This document shows, piece after piece, positions 43,616-55,318 of a stretch of 64,000 bases of DNA. Each line of letters starts with the position of its first letter. The first letter of the stretch is position 1. The notes beneath the pieces were generated by a model, which did no database searches, was not told the DNA's origin, and saw nothing but the letters and a program-made list of their open reading frames with translations. The translations under genes were made by a program, and so were the position numbers. This DNA is from Nocardiopsis_B sediminis (GTDB taxonomy: Bacteria > Actinomycetota > Actinomycetes > Streptosporangiales > Streptosporangiaceae): positions 310,001-374,000 of the forward strand of contig NZ_JBHSBH010000007.1 of assembly GCF_042650565.1 (NCBI RefSeq), written 5' to 3'.

Positions 43616-45043
43616 ATGGCCGAGAATCCGCACCAGCAGACGCCGTTGAACGAGAACAACCTGCTGAGCCGCCTCCGTGACTGGCGGGCGGCCCGTGAGT
43701 CGGAGCTGCACGCCGACGGCCTCGACGACGACCCGGTGGAGATGCCCGATCCCCGCGCGCTCGACCTGGTGCTGCGCGTGGGCGAGCTGCTGCTCGCCAG
43801 CGGCGAGGCCACCGAGGTCGTCAGCGAGGCGATGCTGAGCCTGTCCGTGGCCTTCGAACTGCCGCGCTCGGAGGTGTCGGTGACCTTCACCGCCATCACC
43901 CTGTCGACCCACCCCGGCGGGGAACACCCGCCCATCACCGGCGAGCGGGTGGTGCGGCGGCGCACCCTCGACTACTTCCGCGTCAACCAGCTGCACACCC
44001 TGGTGCAGGACGCCGCGCTGGGCATGCTGGAACTGGAGGGCGCGATCGCGCGGCTGCGCGCCATCAAGCAGGCGCGCCCGCCCTACCCCAATTGGGTGAT
44101 CGTGACGGGGTTCGGGCTCATCGCCTCCAGCGCCAGCCTCATGGTCGGCGGGCAGTTACTCGTCGCCGCGGCGGCGTTCTTAGCCACCGTCCTGGGCGAC
44201 CGGGCATCGGCGCTGCTCGCGCGGCGCGGGGTCGCGGAGTTCTACCAGATGGCGGCGGCCTCGATCACCGCCTCCACCATCGGGGTGGCGCTGCTGTGGA
44301 CCAGCGCGCAGCTGGACCTGGGGCTGCACGCGGGCGCGATCATCACCGGCAACATCATGGCGCTACTGCCGGGGCGCCCGCTGGTGTCCAGCCTCCAGGA
44401 CGGGGTCAGCGGCAGTTTCGTCTCGGCGTCGGCGCGGCTGCTGGAGACCTTCTTCACCCTGGGCGCGATCGTGTCGGGCGTCGGTGCCGTGGCGTACACG
44501 GCGGTGCGGCTGGGCGTCAACATGGAGCTGGAGAACCTGCCGTCGGCGGGGACGTCCGTGGACGTCCCGGTGCTGGTGGGCGCGGCGGGGATCGCCATGG
44601 CGTTCGCGGTGTCGCTGACGGTGCCGCCGCGCATGCTGCCCTCGATCGGCGTCCTGGGGGTGGTGATCTGGCTGATCTACGCGGGCGTGCGCATCGCCCT
44701 GGACACCCCGCCGATCATGGGCACCGTGGTGGGGGCGGTGGTCATCGGCATGGCGGGGCACTGGCTGGCCATGCGCAGCCGGCGGCCGGTCCTGCCCTAC
44801 GTGATCCCCTCGATCGCCCCGCTCCTGCCGGGCAGCACCCTGTACCGGGGCCTGCTGGAGATCACCCTCGGGCATCCGGTGGAAGGCCTGCTCAGCATCG
44901 CCGAAGCGGTGGCGATCGGGCTCGCGCTGGGCGCCGGGGTCAACCTGGGCGGCGAGCTCGTGCGAGCGTTCCAGCGCGGCGGGCTCGCCGGCTCCGGCCG
45001 CCGGAGCAGACCGGCTGCACGAAGAAGCCGCGGCGCCTACTGA
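43616..45043 (+). CDS. Threonine/serine exporter family protein (ThrE-like)
   Basis: A 475-residue membrane protein combining both ThrE modules. A soluble N-terminal region of about 130 residues (DLVLRVGELLLASGEATEVV, VTFTAITLSTHPGG) leads into roughly ten membrane helices; LLPGRPLVSSLQDGVSG and the later PSIAPLLPGSTLYRGLLE are family signatures. ThrE exports threonine and serine in Corynebacterium; the substrate here is inferred. The ATG at 43616 is taken; GAGGAGG lies somewhat far (about 14 bases) upstream. Preceded by an unusually long leader. Confidence 0.87.
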   Translation: MAENPHQQTPLNENNLLSRLRDWRAARESELHADGLDDDPVEMPDPRALDLVLRVGELLLASGEATEVVSEAMLSLSVAFELPRSEVSVTFTAITLSTHPGGEHPPITGERVVRRRTLDYFRVNQLHTLVQDAALGMLELEGAIARLRAIKQARPPYPNWVIVTGFGLIASSASLMVGGQLLVAAAAFLATVLGDRASALLARRGVAEFYQMAAASITASTIGVALLWTSAQLDLGLHAGAIITGNIMALLPGRPLVSSLQDGVSGSFVSASARLLETFFTLGAIVSGVGAVAYTAVRLGVNMELENLPSAGTSVDVPVLVGAAGIAMAFAVSLTVPPRMLPSIGVLGVVIWLIYAGVRIALDTPPIMGTVVGAVVIGMAGHWLAMRSRRPVLPYVIPSIAPLLPGSTLYRGLLEITLGHPVEGLLSIAEAVAIGLALGAGVNLGGELVRAFQRGGLAGSGRRSRPAARRSRGAY

Positions 45044-45068
45044 GGGGCTGCGGCGCATCTGCCACTGA

Positions 45069-45096
45069 GCCCGGCCACCGGTTCCCCCGGCCGGGC
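45069..45096. terminator. Hairpin between thrE-like gene and lutC
   Basis: An 8-bp GC stem (45069-45076 with 45089-45096) lies between convergent stops at 45043 and 45148. Confidence 0.5.
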
Positions 45097-45147
45097 ATCC
45101 GGGTCCGGCGGCCCGGCCACCCGTTCCTCCGGCCGAGAGGACGGTGC

Positions 45148-45831
45148 TCACCCGACGACGATGACGCCGATGGCGTGCGGGCCGTGCACGCCGGGGACCC
45201 GGACACCGTCGACGGCGGTCGTGGCGGTGGTCCCGGTGAGCCAGGTTCCGGGCCGGGCGGGGTCAAGCGCCGCCAGGGCGTCGGCCATCGCGGGCACGAT
45301 CTGCCCGGCCTCGACCACGCACAGGTGGAAGCCGGGCAGCAGCGACAGCACGCGCCGGCCCTGCCCGATGCCGCCGTCGAAGACCAGGGTCCCGGAATCG
45401 GCGACGGCCACGGCGCACCGGGTCACCGCCGCGCCGGCGCTCTCGATGGTGCGGGTGGACAGCGGCGCGCGGGGCGGGTCGTCGCGCATGGCCCACACGC
45501 CGTCGAGGTCGGCCAGCCAGGGAGCTGGCAGGCCGCGCGGCACGACGACACGCCGGACCGCGCGGCCCCACAGGGCTGAGGCGATGACGCGCGGCAGGTC
45601 CTCGACCCCGGTGACGTGCTGCACACCGATCCCGTGCCCGGCGAGGCGCTCGGTGAAGAGCAGAACCGTGTCATCACCGGAGAGCTCCGGCCCGGCGCCC
45701 GGGTACGGCGGCGTGGGACCCGTGGGCGGCGGCACGGCGGCCCGCTTCGCCGGCCCCGCCGGCGCAACAACGGCCGCCCGCCGCACCCGCGCCAGGACCT
45801 CCGCGCGGGCCGGATCATCGTCAGCGGCCAT
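45148..45831 (-). CDS. lutC: Lactate utilization protein LutC
   Basis: A 227-residue LUD-domain protein, third gene of the lutABC operon. Recognisable segments are ALSTRTIESAGAAVTRCAVAVA (from APLSTRTIESAG), GTLVFDGGIGQGRRVLSLLP, HLCVVEAGQIVPAMADAL and GVHGPHAIGVIVVG. Together with LutA and LutB it converts L-lactate to pyruvate. The ATG at 45831 overlaps the lutB stop by 11 bases. The N-terminal 45 residues are Pro/Ala-rich. Confidence 0.9.
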   Translation of the reverse strand: MAADDDPARAEVLARVRRAAVVAPAGPAKRAAVPPPTGPTPPYPGAGPELSGDDTVLLFTERLAGHGIGVQHVTGVEDLPRVIASALWGRAVRRVVVPRGLPAPWLADLDGVWAMRDDPPRAPLSTRTIESAGAAVTRCAVAVADSGTLVFDGGIGQGRRVLSLLPGFHLCVVEAGQIVPAMADALAALDPARPGTWLTGTTATTAVDGVRVPGVHGPHAIGVIVVG

Positions 45832-47428
45832 CGAAGCCCCCTTCCCCGGGCCCGCTGTCGCCGGGCCGGGGTCGGTGCCGCCACCAGTCGCGGAACGCGC
45901 GGGCCGGGGGGACGCGAGCGTCGCGGGCGTCGGTCCACCTGCCCAGGAGGCCCGGCAGGCGGCGGATGCGTCCGCCGCGTGCCAGCAGGCGGGCCCAGCG
46001 GGCGATGGCGCCGCGGGCGCGGGCGTAGCGGCGTTCGTCGGAGAGCACCCATTCCGCGCTCTGCGCCGCGAGCGCCTCGGGGACCGGAACGGGGTTGGCG
46101 CGGCGCTCGTCGACGACGCGGGCGCGCAGCTCCAGCAGCACCTCGGGGATGTCCACGCCCACCGGGCACTCCGCGGCGCAGGCCCCGCACAGGGTGGAGG
46201 CGAACGGCAGCGACGCCTCGCGCGCCGAACGGGTCCCGCGCAGCTGCGGGGTCAGGGCGGCGCCGATGGGGCCGGCGTGCACCGCCCCGTAGGGCCGCGC
46301 GCCCACCCGTTCGAAGACCGGGCACACGTCCAGGCAGGCCGTGCACTGGATACAGCGCAGGGCCTGGCGCCCCACGGGGTCGGCCAGCGTCTCCGAGCGC
46401 CCGGCGTCGACCAGCACGACGTGCACGTCCTGGGGGCCGTCGCCCTCGGCCGCCCCGGTCCACGTCGACAGCACGGGCGCCATCGCGGCGCCGGTCGCCG
46501 ACCGCGCCCACACGCGCGCCAGCACCGCGAGGTCGGCCCAGGACGGGACGACCTTGTCGATGCCGGCGACCGTGATGAGGGTCCGCGGCAGGACGGCGCC
46601 CATCCGGACGTTTCCCTCGCTCTCCATGGCGACGACGCTGCCGGTCTCGGCGACGAGCGCGTTGGCCCCGGTGAGCGCGGCGCCCGCTTCCAGCAGGGTT
46701 TCGCGCAGGTAGCCGCGGACCGCGGCGACCAGCGCCTCGGGCTCGGCGGGCAGGCCGGCGGGCGCGCCCGGCAGGCCGCGGGCCACGGTATCGCGTGCCC
46801 GTGCCCGGTCGTGGCGGCGCACGGCGCGCGCCTCGGCTTCGGGCGGGTCGCCGGCGAGGGAGGCGATGAGGTCGGCCACCGCGGTCTCGTGGACGGCGGC
46901 TCCGGAGCGTTCCAGGGCCGCCTCGATACGCAGCTCGCCCACGGTGGCCGAGGCGGATCGGGCGACGTCGCGCGCGCCGGAGGCCGCCACCAGCCGCGTC
47001 ACGACCCGGCCCGCCTCGTCGGCGTCNNNNNNNNNNNNNNNNNNNNNNNNNNNNNNNNNNNNNNNGCCCCTCACTCCATCCGGGGTGGCCTACTCCTCCA
47101 CCTTGATGTGCGAGGTGTCGCCGTGCACGCCGGCCTCCTCGGCGCGCTTCTCGAACTCGGTCAGGTGGCGTTCGAGGCCGGCCAGGGCGCGTTCGCGCAC
47201 GGCGGTGGCGTGCCGGCGCAGGGCCGCCCAGTCGGGTTCCGCCGCCCGGCCGCGTGCCCGGGAGGGGCGCAGCGGCGCCGACGCGGCCGCCCGGGAGCCG
47301 CGCACACCGGTCTCGGCGAGGGTGCGGCGGGCGGTGTCGGCAAACCGGGGCGGGCCCGGCGGCCGGGCGGCCGGCCCGCGGCCCAGCAGGTACGACCACG
47401 GGTGGGCGGCCCCCGCAGGCCGGCTCAC
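45821..47428 (-). CDS. lutB: Lactate utilization iron-sulfur protein LutB (disrupted at assembly gap)
   Basis: LutB carries two [4Fe-4S] motifs, both visible: CIQCTACLDVCPVF and CGACAAECPVGVD. A typical N-terminus (RFADTARRTLAETGVRGSR, and RHATAVRERALAGLERHLTEF) starts at a GTG (47428) that overlaps the lutA stop. N bases occupy 47027-47065. On the N-terminal side of the gap the reading frame leaves LutB-like sequence after EKRAEEAGVH and hits TAG at 47090-47092; beyond the gap normal LutB sequence resumes (DADEAGRVVTRLVAAS). I read this as a mis-assembled contig edge rather than a true break, but a real disruption cannot be excluded. Confidence 0.8.
47027..47065. other. Assembly gap (39 N) within lutB
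   Basis: Unknown bases, with anomalous flanking sequence at 47066-47120 (see lutB). Confidence 1.
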
Positions 47429-48147
47429 CGGTCGCCCGCGGGGTCGCCTGCGGCCAGGATCTCGGCCAGGTGCAGGGCGCGCACCCCGCCGCGCAGCCGC
47501 GACAGCGCGCCGTCGATCTGGGTGAGGCAGGCGTCGTCCAGGGCGCAGACGACGTCGGCGCCGGTCGCGCCGATGTGGCGGATCTTGTCGGCGACGATGG
47601 CCACGGAGGTGTCGGCGTTCTTCCAGGCGAACGTGGTGCCGAAGCCGCAGCACTCGTCGGCCGCGGGCAGTTCGGCGAGCTCCAGTCCGCGGACCGCCCG
47701 CAGCAGGCGCAGGGGGCGGTCGCCGACGTCCAGCGACCGCAGCGCATGGCAGGTGGGGTGGTAGGTGACGCGGTGCGGGAAGTGGGCGCCGACATCGGTC
47801 ACGCCCGCGACGTCCACCAGGAACTCGCTCAGCTCCAGCACGCGGGGGGCGTCGGCGGCTCGGGGCTCACGCGCGGCCAGCCGCGGGTAGCCGGTGCGGA
47901 CCATGGCGGCGCACGACGCCGAGGGGGTCACCACCAGCTCGCACCCGGAGAAGACATCGGCGAAGCGCCCCGCGAGGGAAGCGGCCTCGCGGCGGTAACC
48001 GGAGGTGTAGTGGACCTGGCCGCAGCAGGTCTGTGCAGCGGGGTAGACGACCGTGTGGCCCAGCCGCTCCAGCACCCGGACGGTGGCACGCGCGGTGGCG
48101 GGGTAGAGGGAGTCGGTGATGCAGGCGACGAACAGTCCGATGCGCAA
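47425..48147 (-). CDS. lutA: Lactate utilization protein LutA
   Basis: A 240-residue protein of two CCG domains that hold iron-sulfur or heterodisulfide-type sites: AAQTCCGQVHYTSGY and ADECCGFGTTFAWKN, each with earlier cysteines (LFVACITDSLYP, YHPTCHALRSL). I choose the TTG at 48147, which gives the family N-terminus (LRIGLFVACITDS) and has GGAGGAA 4 bases upstream; the frame is open much further up, but there the sequence is not conserved. lutA, lutB and lutC overlap one another, an operon. Confidence 0.9.
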   Translation of the reverse strand: MRIGLFVACITDSLYPATARATVRVLERLGHTVVYPAAQTCCGQVHYTSGYRREAASLAGRFADVFSGCELVVTPSASCAAMVRTGYPRLAAREPRAADAPRVLELSEFLVDVAGVTDVGAHFPHRVTYHPTCHALRSLDVGDRPLRLLRAVRGLELAELPAADECCGFGTTFAWKNADTSVAIVADKIRHIGATGADVVCALDDACLTQIDGALSRLRGGVRALHLAEILAAGDPAGDR

Positions 48148-48428
48148 CGCTTCCTCCGCCCGCGCGGGGCCACGGAGATCACAGCGGGACACACCGGCCC
48201 CGGAGGGCCCCGGTGCCCCATTCGCCGCCATCCTAGACACCCGCCCCGCGGGCGCGCCGCCGTTCTCCACAGACACCATGGCCGCCTGTGGCCACGGCGC
48301 GTCACCGGCGGCGGCCGTGCCGCGGGCCCGGGCGTAGGCTTCTTCGCAGGCCCGGCACGCCGCACCCGCACCCGTATCCGTGTCCGCGCCCGTGGTCCGT
48401 TCGTGCCGATCGATGTTCTGGAGCGTCC

Positions 48429-49118
48429 ATGCCCGCCCGCCCCCTCTTTCCCTCCGCCGGTTCCTGGCCTTCCGGGCCGGAGGAGGCACGGGAGGAGCAG
48501 GTGCGGCTGGCTCCGCTGGTGCGGGCCGAACCGCTCGATGCGGAGCGGGTGGGGCTGGTCGCCGGGCTGGATGTCACCTATGCCCCGGGCGAGGACCGGC
48601 TGGTCGCCGCGGCCGTGGTGCTGGATGCGGGGACGCTGGAGGTCGTGGAGTCGGCCACCGCAGTGGCGCGGCCGGCGTTCCCCTACGTTCCGGGGCTGTT
48701 CGCCTTCCGTGAGGTGCCGCCGCTGGTGGAGGCGGTCGGGAAGCTGCGGAGCGCGCCCGACGTGTTCGTCTGCGATGGATTCGGCCTGGCCCATCCGCGG
48801 CGTTTCGGGCTCGCCTGCCACCTGGGCGTGCTGCTGGACCGGCCGGCGCTGGGCGTCGGCAAGTCGCCGTTCGTGGGGACGGCGGAGCCGCCCGGTGAGC
48901 GGCGCGGGTCGTGGGCGCCGCTCGTGGACGGCGGCGAGGTGGTGGGGCGCGCGCTGCGGACCCGTGACGGGGTCAAGCCCGTGTACGTGTCGGTGGGGCA
49001 CCGCACCGATCTCGACGGCGCGACGGAGCTCGTGCTGCGGCTCGCCCCGCACTACCGGCTGCCCGAGCCGATCCGGCGGGCCGACCGGCTCTCGCGCGAC
49101 GTGCTAGCGGGTCTCTAG
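48429..49118 (+). CDS. nfi: Endonuclease V
   Basis: A 229-residue deoxyinosine-specific endonuclease for deaminated DNA. Catalytic residues are visible: Asp in GLDVTYAPG, Glu in GLFAFREVPP, Asp in FVCDGFGLAHPRRFG, and a later Asp in GRALRTRDGVKPVYVSVGH. KSPFVG and the C-terminal RLPEPIRRADRLS are typical. The ATG at 48429 starts MPARPLFPSAG. It is divergent from the lut operon, with about 280 bases between in which I see no gene. Confidence 0.93.
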   Translation: MPARPLFPSAGSWPSGPEEAREEQVRLAPLVRAEPLDAERVGLVAGLDVTYAPGEDRLVAAAVVLDAGTLEVVESATAVARPAFPYVPGLFAFREVPPLVEAVGKLRSAPDVFVCDGFGLAHPRRFGLACHLGVLLDRPALGVGKSPFVGTAEPPGERRGSWAPLVDGGEVVGRALRTRDGVKPVYVSVGHRTDLDGATELVLRLAPHYRLPEPIRRADRLSRDVLAGL

Positions 49119-49277
49119 GCGGACGTGCTCGCGGACCTGTGACGGGACGTGTTCTCGGGCCTTTGATGCACGCCGGACCGCAGGAGTTGGGCCGGCGGCC
49201 GGACCCGGCCGAATTCGCGTCCGCAGTGGGCCGACACGATGACTTCACGCGTCCTACTCGAGGAAAATGTGAAACGG

Positions 49278-49306
49278 TGTGACCGCCGACACGCACGCAC
49301 TAGAGT
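49278..49306 (+). promoter_or_regulatory. Putative promoter of DUF5999 gene
   Basis: TGTGAC (49278-49283), 17-base spacer, TAGAGT (49301-49306), about 55 bases upstream of the ATG. This is a good match to actinobacterial housekeeping promoters. Confidence 0.5.
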
Positions 49307-49361
49307 ACGAACGGCGCCCCACGGCCGACCCGAGTACCGACGATCGAACCGGAGGCACGGC

Positions 49362-49559
49362 ATGTGCCAGCACCAACCCCCCTGTCCGACACCCGGCGAC
49401 CCTGACCGTGAGGCCGCCCGGGTCATGGCAAGCCACCCTGAGCAGGGGTGGAGCCTTTTGTGCAACGGCGTCGTGGTCTTCGACGACACCGGTGAACTCC
49501 TTCCCGACGGAGGCGTGATCGCCCCCAACCGCTTCGGCTACATCCCCACCGCGGCCTGA
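49362..49559 (+). CDS. DUF5999 family protein (65 aa)
   Basis: A small, highly conserved actinobacterial protein starting MCQHQPPCPTPGDPDREAA, then VMASHPEQGWSLLCNGVVVF and ELLPDGGVIAP. Its Cys/His-rich beginning (C2, H4, C8) could bind a metal. Function unknown. GGAGG lies 7 bases before the ATG, and a good promoter is just upstream. Confidence 0.85.
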   Translation: MCQHQPPCPTPGDPDREAARVMASHPEQGWSLLCNGVVVFDDTGELLPDGGVIAPNRFGYIPTAA

Positions 49560-49697
49560 CCGGCCCAGCGGCGCCGCGCCCCGGCCCCGCCCGCCACTTG
49601 CCCGGCCGGCGACCCCGGAACCCCGCGGCGCCGCGCTCCCCGCGCGGCCTCCGCGCAGGGGGCTCCCGGTCCGCGCACGCACCCTGCGGGCACGGCG

Positions 49698-49949
49698 TCA
49701 CTCGACGAGGCCGTGCACCTCTCCGCGGCCGGATTCCAGCTGTCCGATCGCCGCGATGATGCACCGCGCGTTCTCCGGCTCGCCGAGCAGGTACGCGGCC
49801 TCCTTGAGCGCCGTGTATTCGGATAGGGCAACCAGCACTACGGGCTCGTGCCCGGTGCGGGTGATGACGACCTCTTCCCGGTCGTCGGCCACGGAGTCGA
49901 GGAGCTCGGCGTAGTCGGCGGCGGACTCGGTGAAGGTCACGGTTCTCAT
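49698..49949 (-). CDS. YefM/Phd-type antitoxin, apparently without toxin
   Basis: An 83-residue antitoxin: RTVTFTESAADYAELLDSV (N-terminal DNA-binding fold), EEVVITRTGHEPVVLVALSEY, TALKEAAYLLGEPENA. Normally a yoeB-type toxin gene follows immediately; the next 140 bases here hold no reading frame resembling YoeB. It starts 30 bases after the TPR gene on the same strand, so it may be expressed with it. Confidence 0.85.
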   Translation of the reverse strand: MRTVTFTESAADYAELLDSVADDREEVVITRTGHEPVVLVALSEYTALKEAAYLLGEPENARCIIAAIGQLESGRGEVHGLVE

Positions 49950-49979
49950 GGTGTCTCGGCTTTCACGCCCGGTGCGGAC

Positions 49980-51236
49980 TCAGTCCGCGTCGGGCCAGTT
50001 CGCGGGGAGGATGTCGGCGTCGGATCCGGCCGCGAGGCGGAGGCGTTCGCGGAAGTCGTCGTGGAGTGAGCGGCCCCAGACGTAGTCGCTGGGGGTGCGC
50101 ACGGCCTCCTCGACCGTGCGGCGCAGTGCCGATGCGTGGGACTCGTTGCCCGCCAAGGCGACCGCAAGTCCGCTGTACATCCGGTTGAGCGCGAGGAACA
50201 GCTCGCCGGTGAGCATGGGGGCGCTGTCCTGGGCCACGGCGGCCTCGACGTAGGGGTCCCACCAGGCGGTCTCGCCGGGATCGGCGGCATCGGTGCCGCC
50301 GTCCTCGGGGCCGGGGGCCAGGAAGCCGCGGCGCAGGCGGCCGCGGACCTCCTCCCCGACCGCGTCGCCGCTGTGCAGCAGCCCCTGCTCCCAGACGCGT
50401 TCGGCGGCGTCGGCGTCGCCGCGGACGGCGAGCAGGCGGGCGAGGAGCTCGATGGCGGTGGCCGCGGTCGCCGGGTCGGCGACCGGTCCCGGGTACGCGG
50501 CCCTGTCCGCACGCCCATCGGCCCCGGCCGCGCGCCCTCCAGCCCCCACCGCACGCCCTTCGGCCCCCGCCGCGGACCCTTCCGCGACCGCCGCGAAGGC
50601 CTCGATGGCGCGCTCGACGTGCACGGCGCCCAGCAGCAGGCGCAGGCCCGGGTGCTCCCCCACGGCCAGGCCCCGTTCGACCACGCGGGCGGCGTCCTCG
50701 GCGCGGCCGCGGGCCAGCAGGCGTTCGGCGAAGTCGCGGGCGGCCTCGGGGACGGTGTCGGGGTCACCCCCCGCCAGGGCGTTCTCCCAGTGGGTGTCGG
50801 CGGTCTCGGTGTCGCCGCGCGACTCGGCGATGCGGGCCAGCCCGTATTCGGCGGCGGACGCGTAGCGCTCGTTTCCGGAGCCGAGCACTCTGTGCCAAGC
50901 CGCGGCCGCCTCCTCCAGCAGCCCCTCGCCCTCGTAGGACAGCGCCAAATGGTAGGCGGCGCGCGGGGCGAACTCGGCGTGGCCGGTGTCGATGGCGGTC
51001 TGCGCGGCGGTGCGCGAGGCGCGGATCTCGCCGAGGTCGTGGCGGACCACGGCCAGGCCGAGGGCGGCCAGCGCCCGGTACCGCTGCGACCCGCCGTCGA
51101 GCACCTGTTCGTACACTTGCGCGGCGCGTTTGGAGTGGCCGGCTTCGGCAAGGTCCCGCGCCTGGTCGCACAGGTCGGCGAACGCGGATTCATCCCCTGC
51201 GGCGTCGAAGGTGGAGGTTCCGGACGTCGCGGTCAT
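49980..51236 (-). CDS. TPR-repeat protein
   Basis: A 418-residue protein dominated by tetratricopeptide-like helices (residues about 20-200: ALAEAGHSKRAAQVYEQVL-like, YRALAALGLAVVRHDLGE, AAYHLALSYEGEGLLEEAAA, AAEYGLARIAESRGDTET). A low-complexity linker of Gly/Ala/Arg heptads follows (encoded by 50509-50592), then a further TPR segment and a C-terminal domain (LTGELFLALNRMYSGLAVAL, DYVWGRSLHDDFRERL). No catalytic motif; probably a scaffold. The ATG at 51236 starts MTATSGTSTF. Confidence 0.75.
   Translation of the reverse strand: MTATSGTSTFDAAGDESAFADLCDQARDLAEAGHSKRAAQVYEQVLDGGSQRYRALAALGLAVVRHDLGEIRASRTAAQTAIDTGHAEFAPRAAYHLALSYEGEGLLEEAAAAWHRVLGSGNERYASAAEYGLARIAESRGDTETADTHWENALAGGDPDTVPEAARDFAERLLARGRAEDAARVVERGLAVGEHPGLRLLLGAVHVERAIEAFAAVAEGSAAGAEGRAVGAGGRAAGADGRADRAAYPGPVADPATAATAIELLARLLAVRGDADAAERVWEQGLLHSGDAVGEEVRGRLRRGFLAPGPEDGGTDAADPGETAWWDPYVEAAVAQDSAPMLTGELFLALNRMYSGLAVALAGNESHASALRRTVEEAVRTPSDYVWGRSLHDDFRERLRLAAGSDADILPANWPDAD
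50509..50592. repeat. 21-bp degenerate minisatellite, four units, in TPR gene
   Basis: Four consecutive 21-base units (50509-50529, 50530-50550, 50551-50571, 50572-50592) share the pattern GCACGCCCNTCGGCCCCNGCC and encode Gly-Arg-Ala-rich heptapeptides in frame. Confidence 0.8.
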
Positions 51237-51431
51237 ACTCGCCACTTTCCACAACGGGGGCGGTCACCCGCCGACGGCCGACGGAGCGTCCGGCGCGGGT
51301 TTTCTCCCTGGGAGGGTAGCGCCTCCGGGCCCTTCCCCAGATGTCCCCCGCCCGGGTGTCCGCGATCGCCGCGGGGCGCCCGCACAGACCGGCGCCCTCA
51401 CGCCGCGCCGGCCCTTCCCCGGAGACGGGGT

Positions 51432-51479
51432 CCGCCGCGCCGGCCCCTCGGCCCGTTCGGGCGGGGACCGGCGCGGCGG
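51432..51479 (-). terminator. Terminator after gcvP
   Basis: A 12-bp perfect GC stem (51432-51443 with 51468-51479), with further pairing inside, begins 6 bases after the gcvP stop. Confidence 0.75.
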
Positions 51480-51485
51480 CGGGGC

Positions 51486-54374
<2,889 letters not shown>

Positions 54375-54483
54375 GGAGACCTCCTCGCATGGGCCGAAAT
54401 TCTCGGCTGCTCTTGGTCTCCCCCTCTGTCACGCACGGTCGCGGCGCGGAAGCGACGCGCCCACCGTTCCAGAGTGGCCTTCT

Positions 54484-54563
54484 CCACGCGGTCCCTGGTG
54501 CCTGAGAGGTTACTGGGGAGTATTGCCCCGTCGGCGCCCCGCTAAGGGGTCTCTCCCGCGTGG
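54484..54563 (-). ncRNA. Glycine riboswitch aptamer upstream of gcvP
   Basis: On the minus strand the conserved elements of the gcvT-type aptamer occur in order: a P1 stem (CCACGCGG with CCGCGTGG), GCGGGAGAGAC, GGCGCCGACGGGGCAA, CTCCCCAGTAACCTCTCAGGC and CAGGGACCGC. Only one complete aptamer is seen; the following ACTCTGGAACGG (about 54453-54475) looks like the remnant or ghost of a second one. It lies about 110 bases before the gcvP start, so glycine should increase gcvP expression, as in other bacteria. Confidence 0.92.
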
Positions 54564-54715
54564 TATCGGCGGCCGGTTCTGATTTTCGGTCACTGCATTG
54601 TCCACGGGCCGCCGCGCCCCGGCGTGGCCGGGGTGGGTTCCCGGCCGTGCAAGTGCGGCGTCCTCACCGAACGGTACTGGATGGATCCACCCATTCGGCG
54701 CAGAGGAGGCGCAGG

Positions 54716-55318
54716 TCACCCGGTCTTGCGTTCGCGGCGGCGCCGGGCGAGCTCGTCGGCGGGGTGGGAGTCGGCGGGCAGCGGCTCGGCCAGGCGCTCG
54801 CCGGGGAAATCGCTCAGCGCCCCTTCGAGTTCGCGCCACACGCGGCCCAGCGCGATACCGAACACGCCCTGGCCGCCCTGGAGGAGGTCGACCACCTCGC
54901 CCGGGGAGGTGCACTCGTAGACGCTGACGCCGTCGCTCATGAGGGTGATCTGGGCGAGGTCGGCGGTGCCGCGGCACCGGAGGTGGTCGATCGCCGTGCG
55001 GATCTGCTGGAGCGAGATCCCGGTGTCGAGCAGCCGTTTGACGACCTTGAGCACCAGGATGTCGCGGAAGCTGTACAGCGGCGCCGCACCGCTGCCGTCG
55101 TCAGGGATGACACTGGGGCGCACCAGGTTCGTGCGGGCCCAGTAGTCGAGCTGGCGGTAGGTGATTCCGGCGGCCGCACATGCCGTGGGGCCGCGATAAC
55201 CGACGTCCATAGGCAGCGCCACCACGTCCTCTTCGCACAGCAGGCCCTGCTCTCCAGCTCGCCGTATAGCTGATCGCGTGAGAGCGGAGGTCTGTTGCTT
55301 GCCGCTAGTAACCGCCAC
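54716..55318 (-). CDS. MerR-family transcriptional regulator
   Basis: A 200-residue regulator of the FHA/MerR-associated actinobacterial type. The MerR HTH begins GYRGPTACAAAGITYRQLDY, WARTNLVRPS, then YSFRDILVLKVVKRLLDTG and ISLQQIRTAIDHLR. The C-terminal part (TLMSDGVSVYECTSPGEVVD, LLQGGQGVFGIALG) is characteristic. The GTG at 55318 has GGAGG 6 bases upstream and gives VAVTSGKQQTSALTR. A position beside gcvP is common in actinobacteria; the target is unknown. Confidence 0.9.
   Translation of the reverse strand: MAVTSGKQQTSALTRSAIRRAGEQGLLCEEDVVALPMDVGYRGPTACAAAGITYRQLDYWARTNLVRPSVIPDDGSGAAPLYSFRDILVLKVVKRLLDTGISLQQIRTAIDHLRCRGTADLAQITLMSDGVSVYECTSPGEVVDLLQGGQGVFGIALGRVWRELEGALSDFPGERLAEPLPADSHPADELARRRRERKTG

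Noticed and set aside
49698..49949. A complete toxin-antitoxin pair
   Set aside because: Only the antitoxin is found; the flanking 140 bases contain no YoeB-like frame on either strand.
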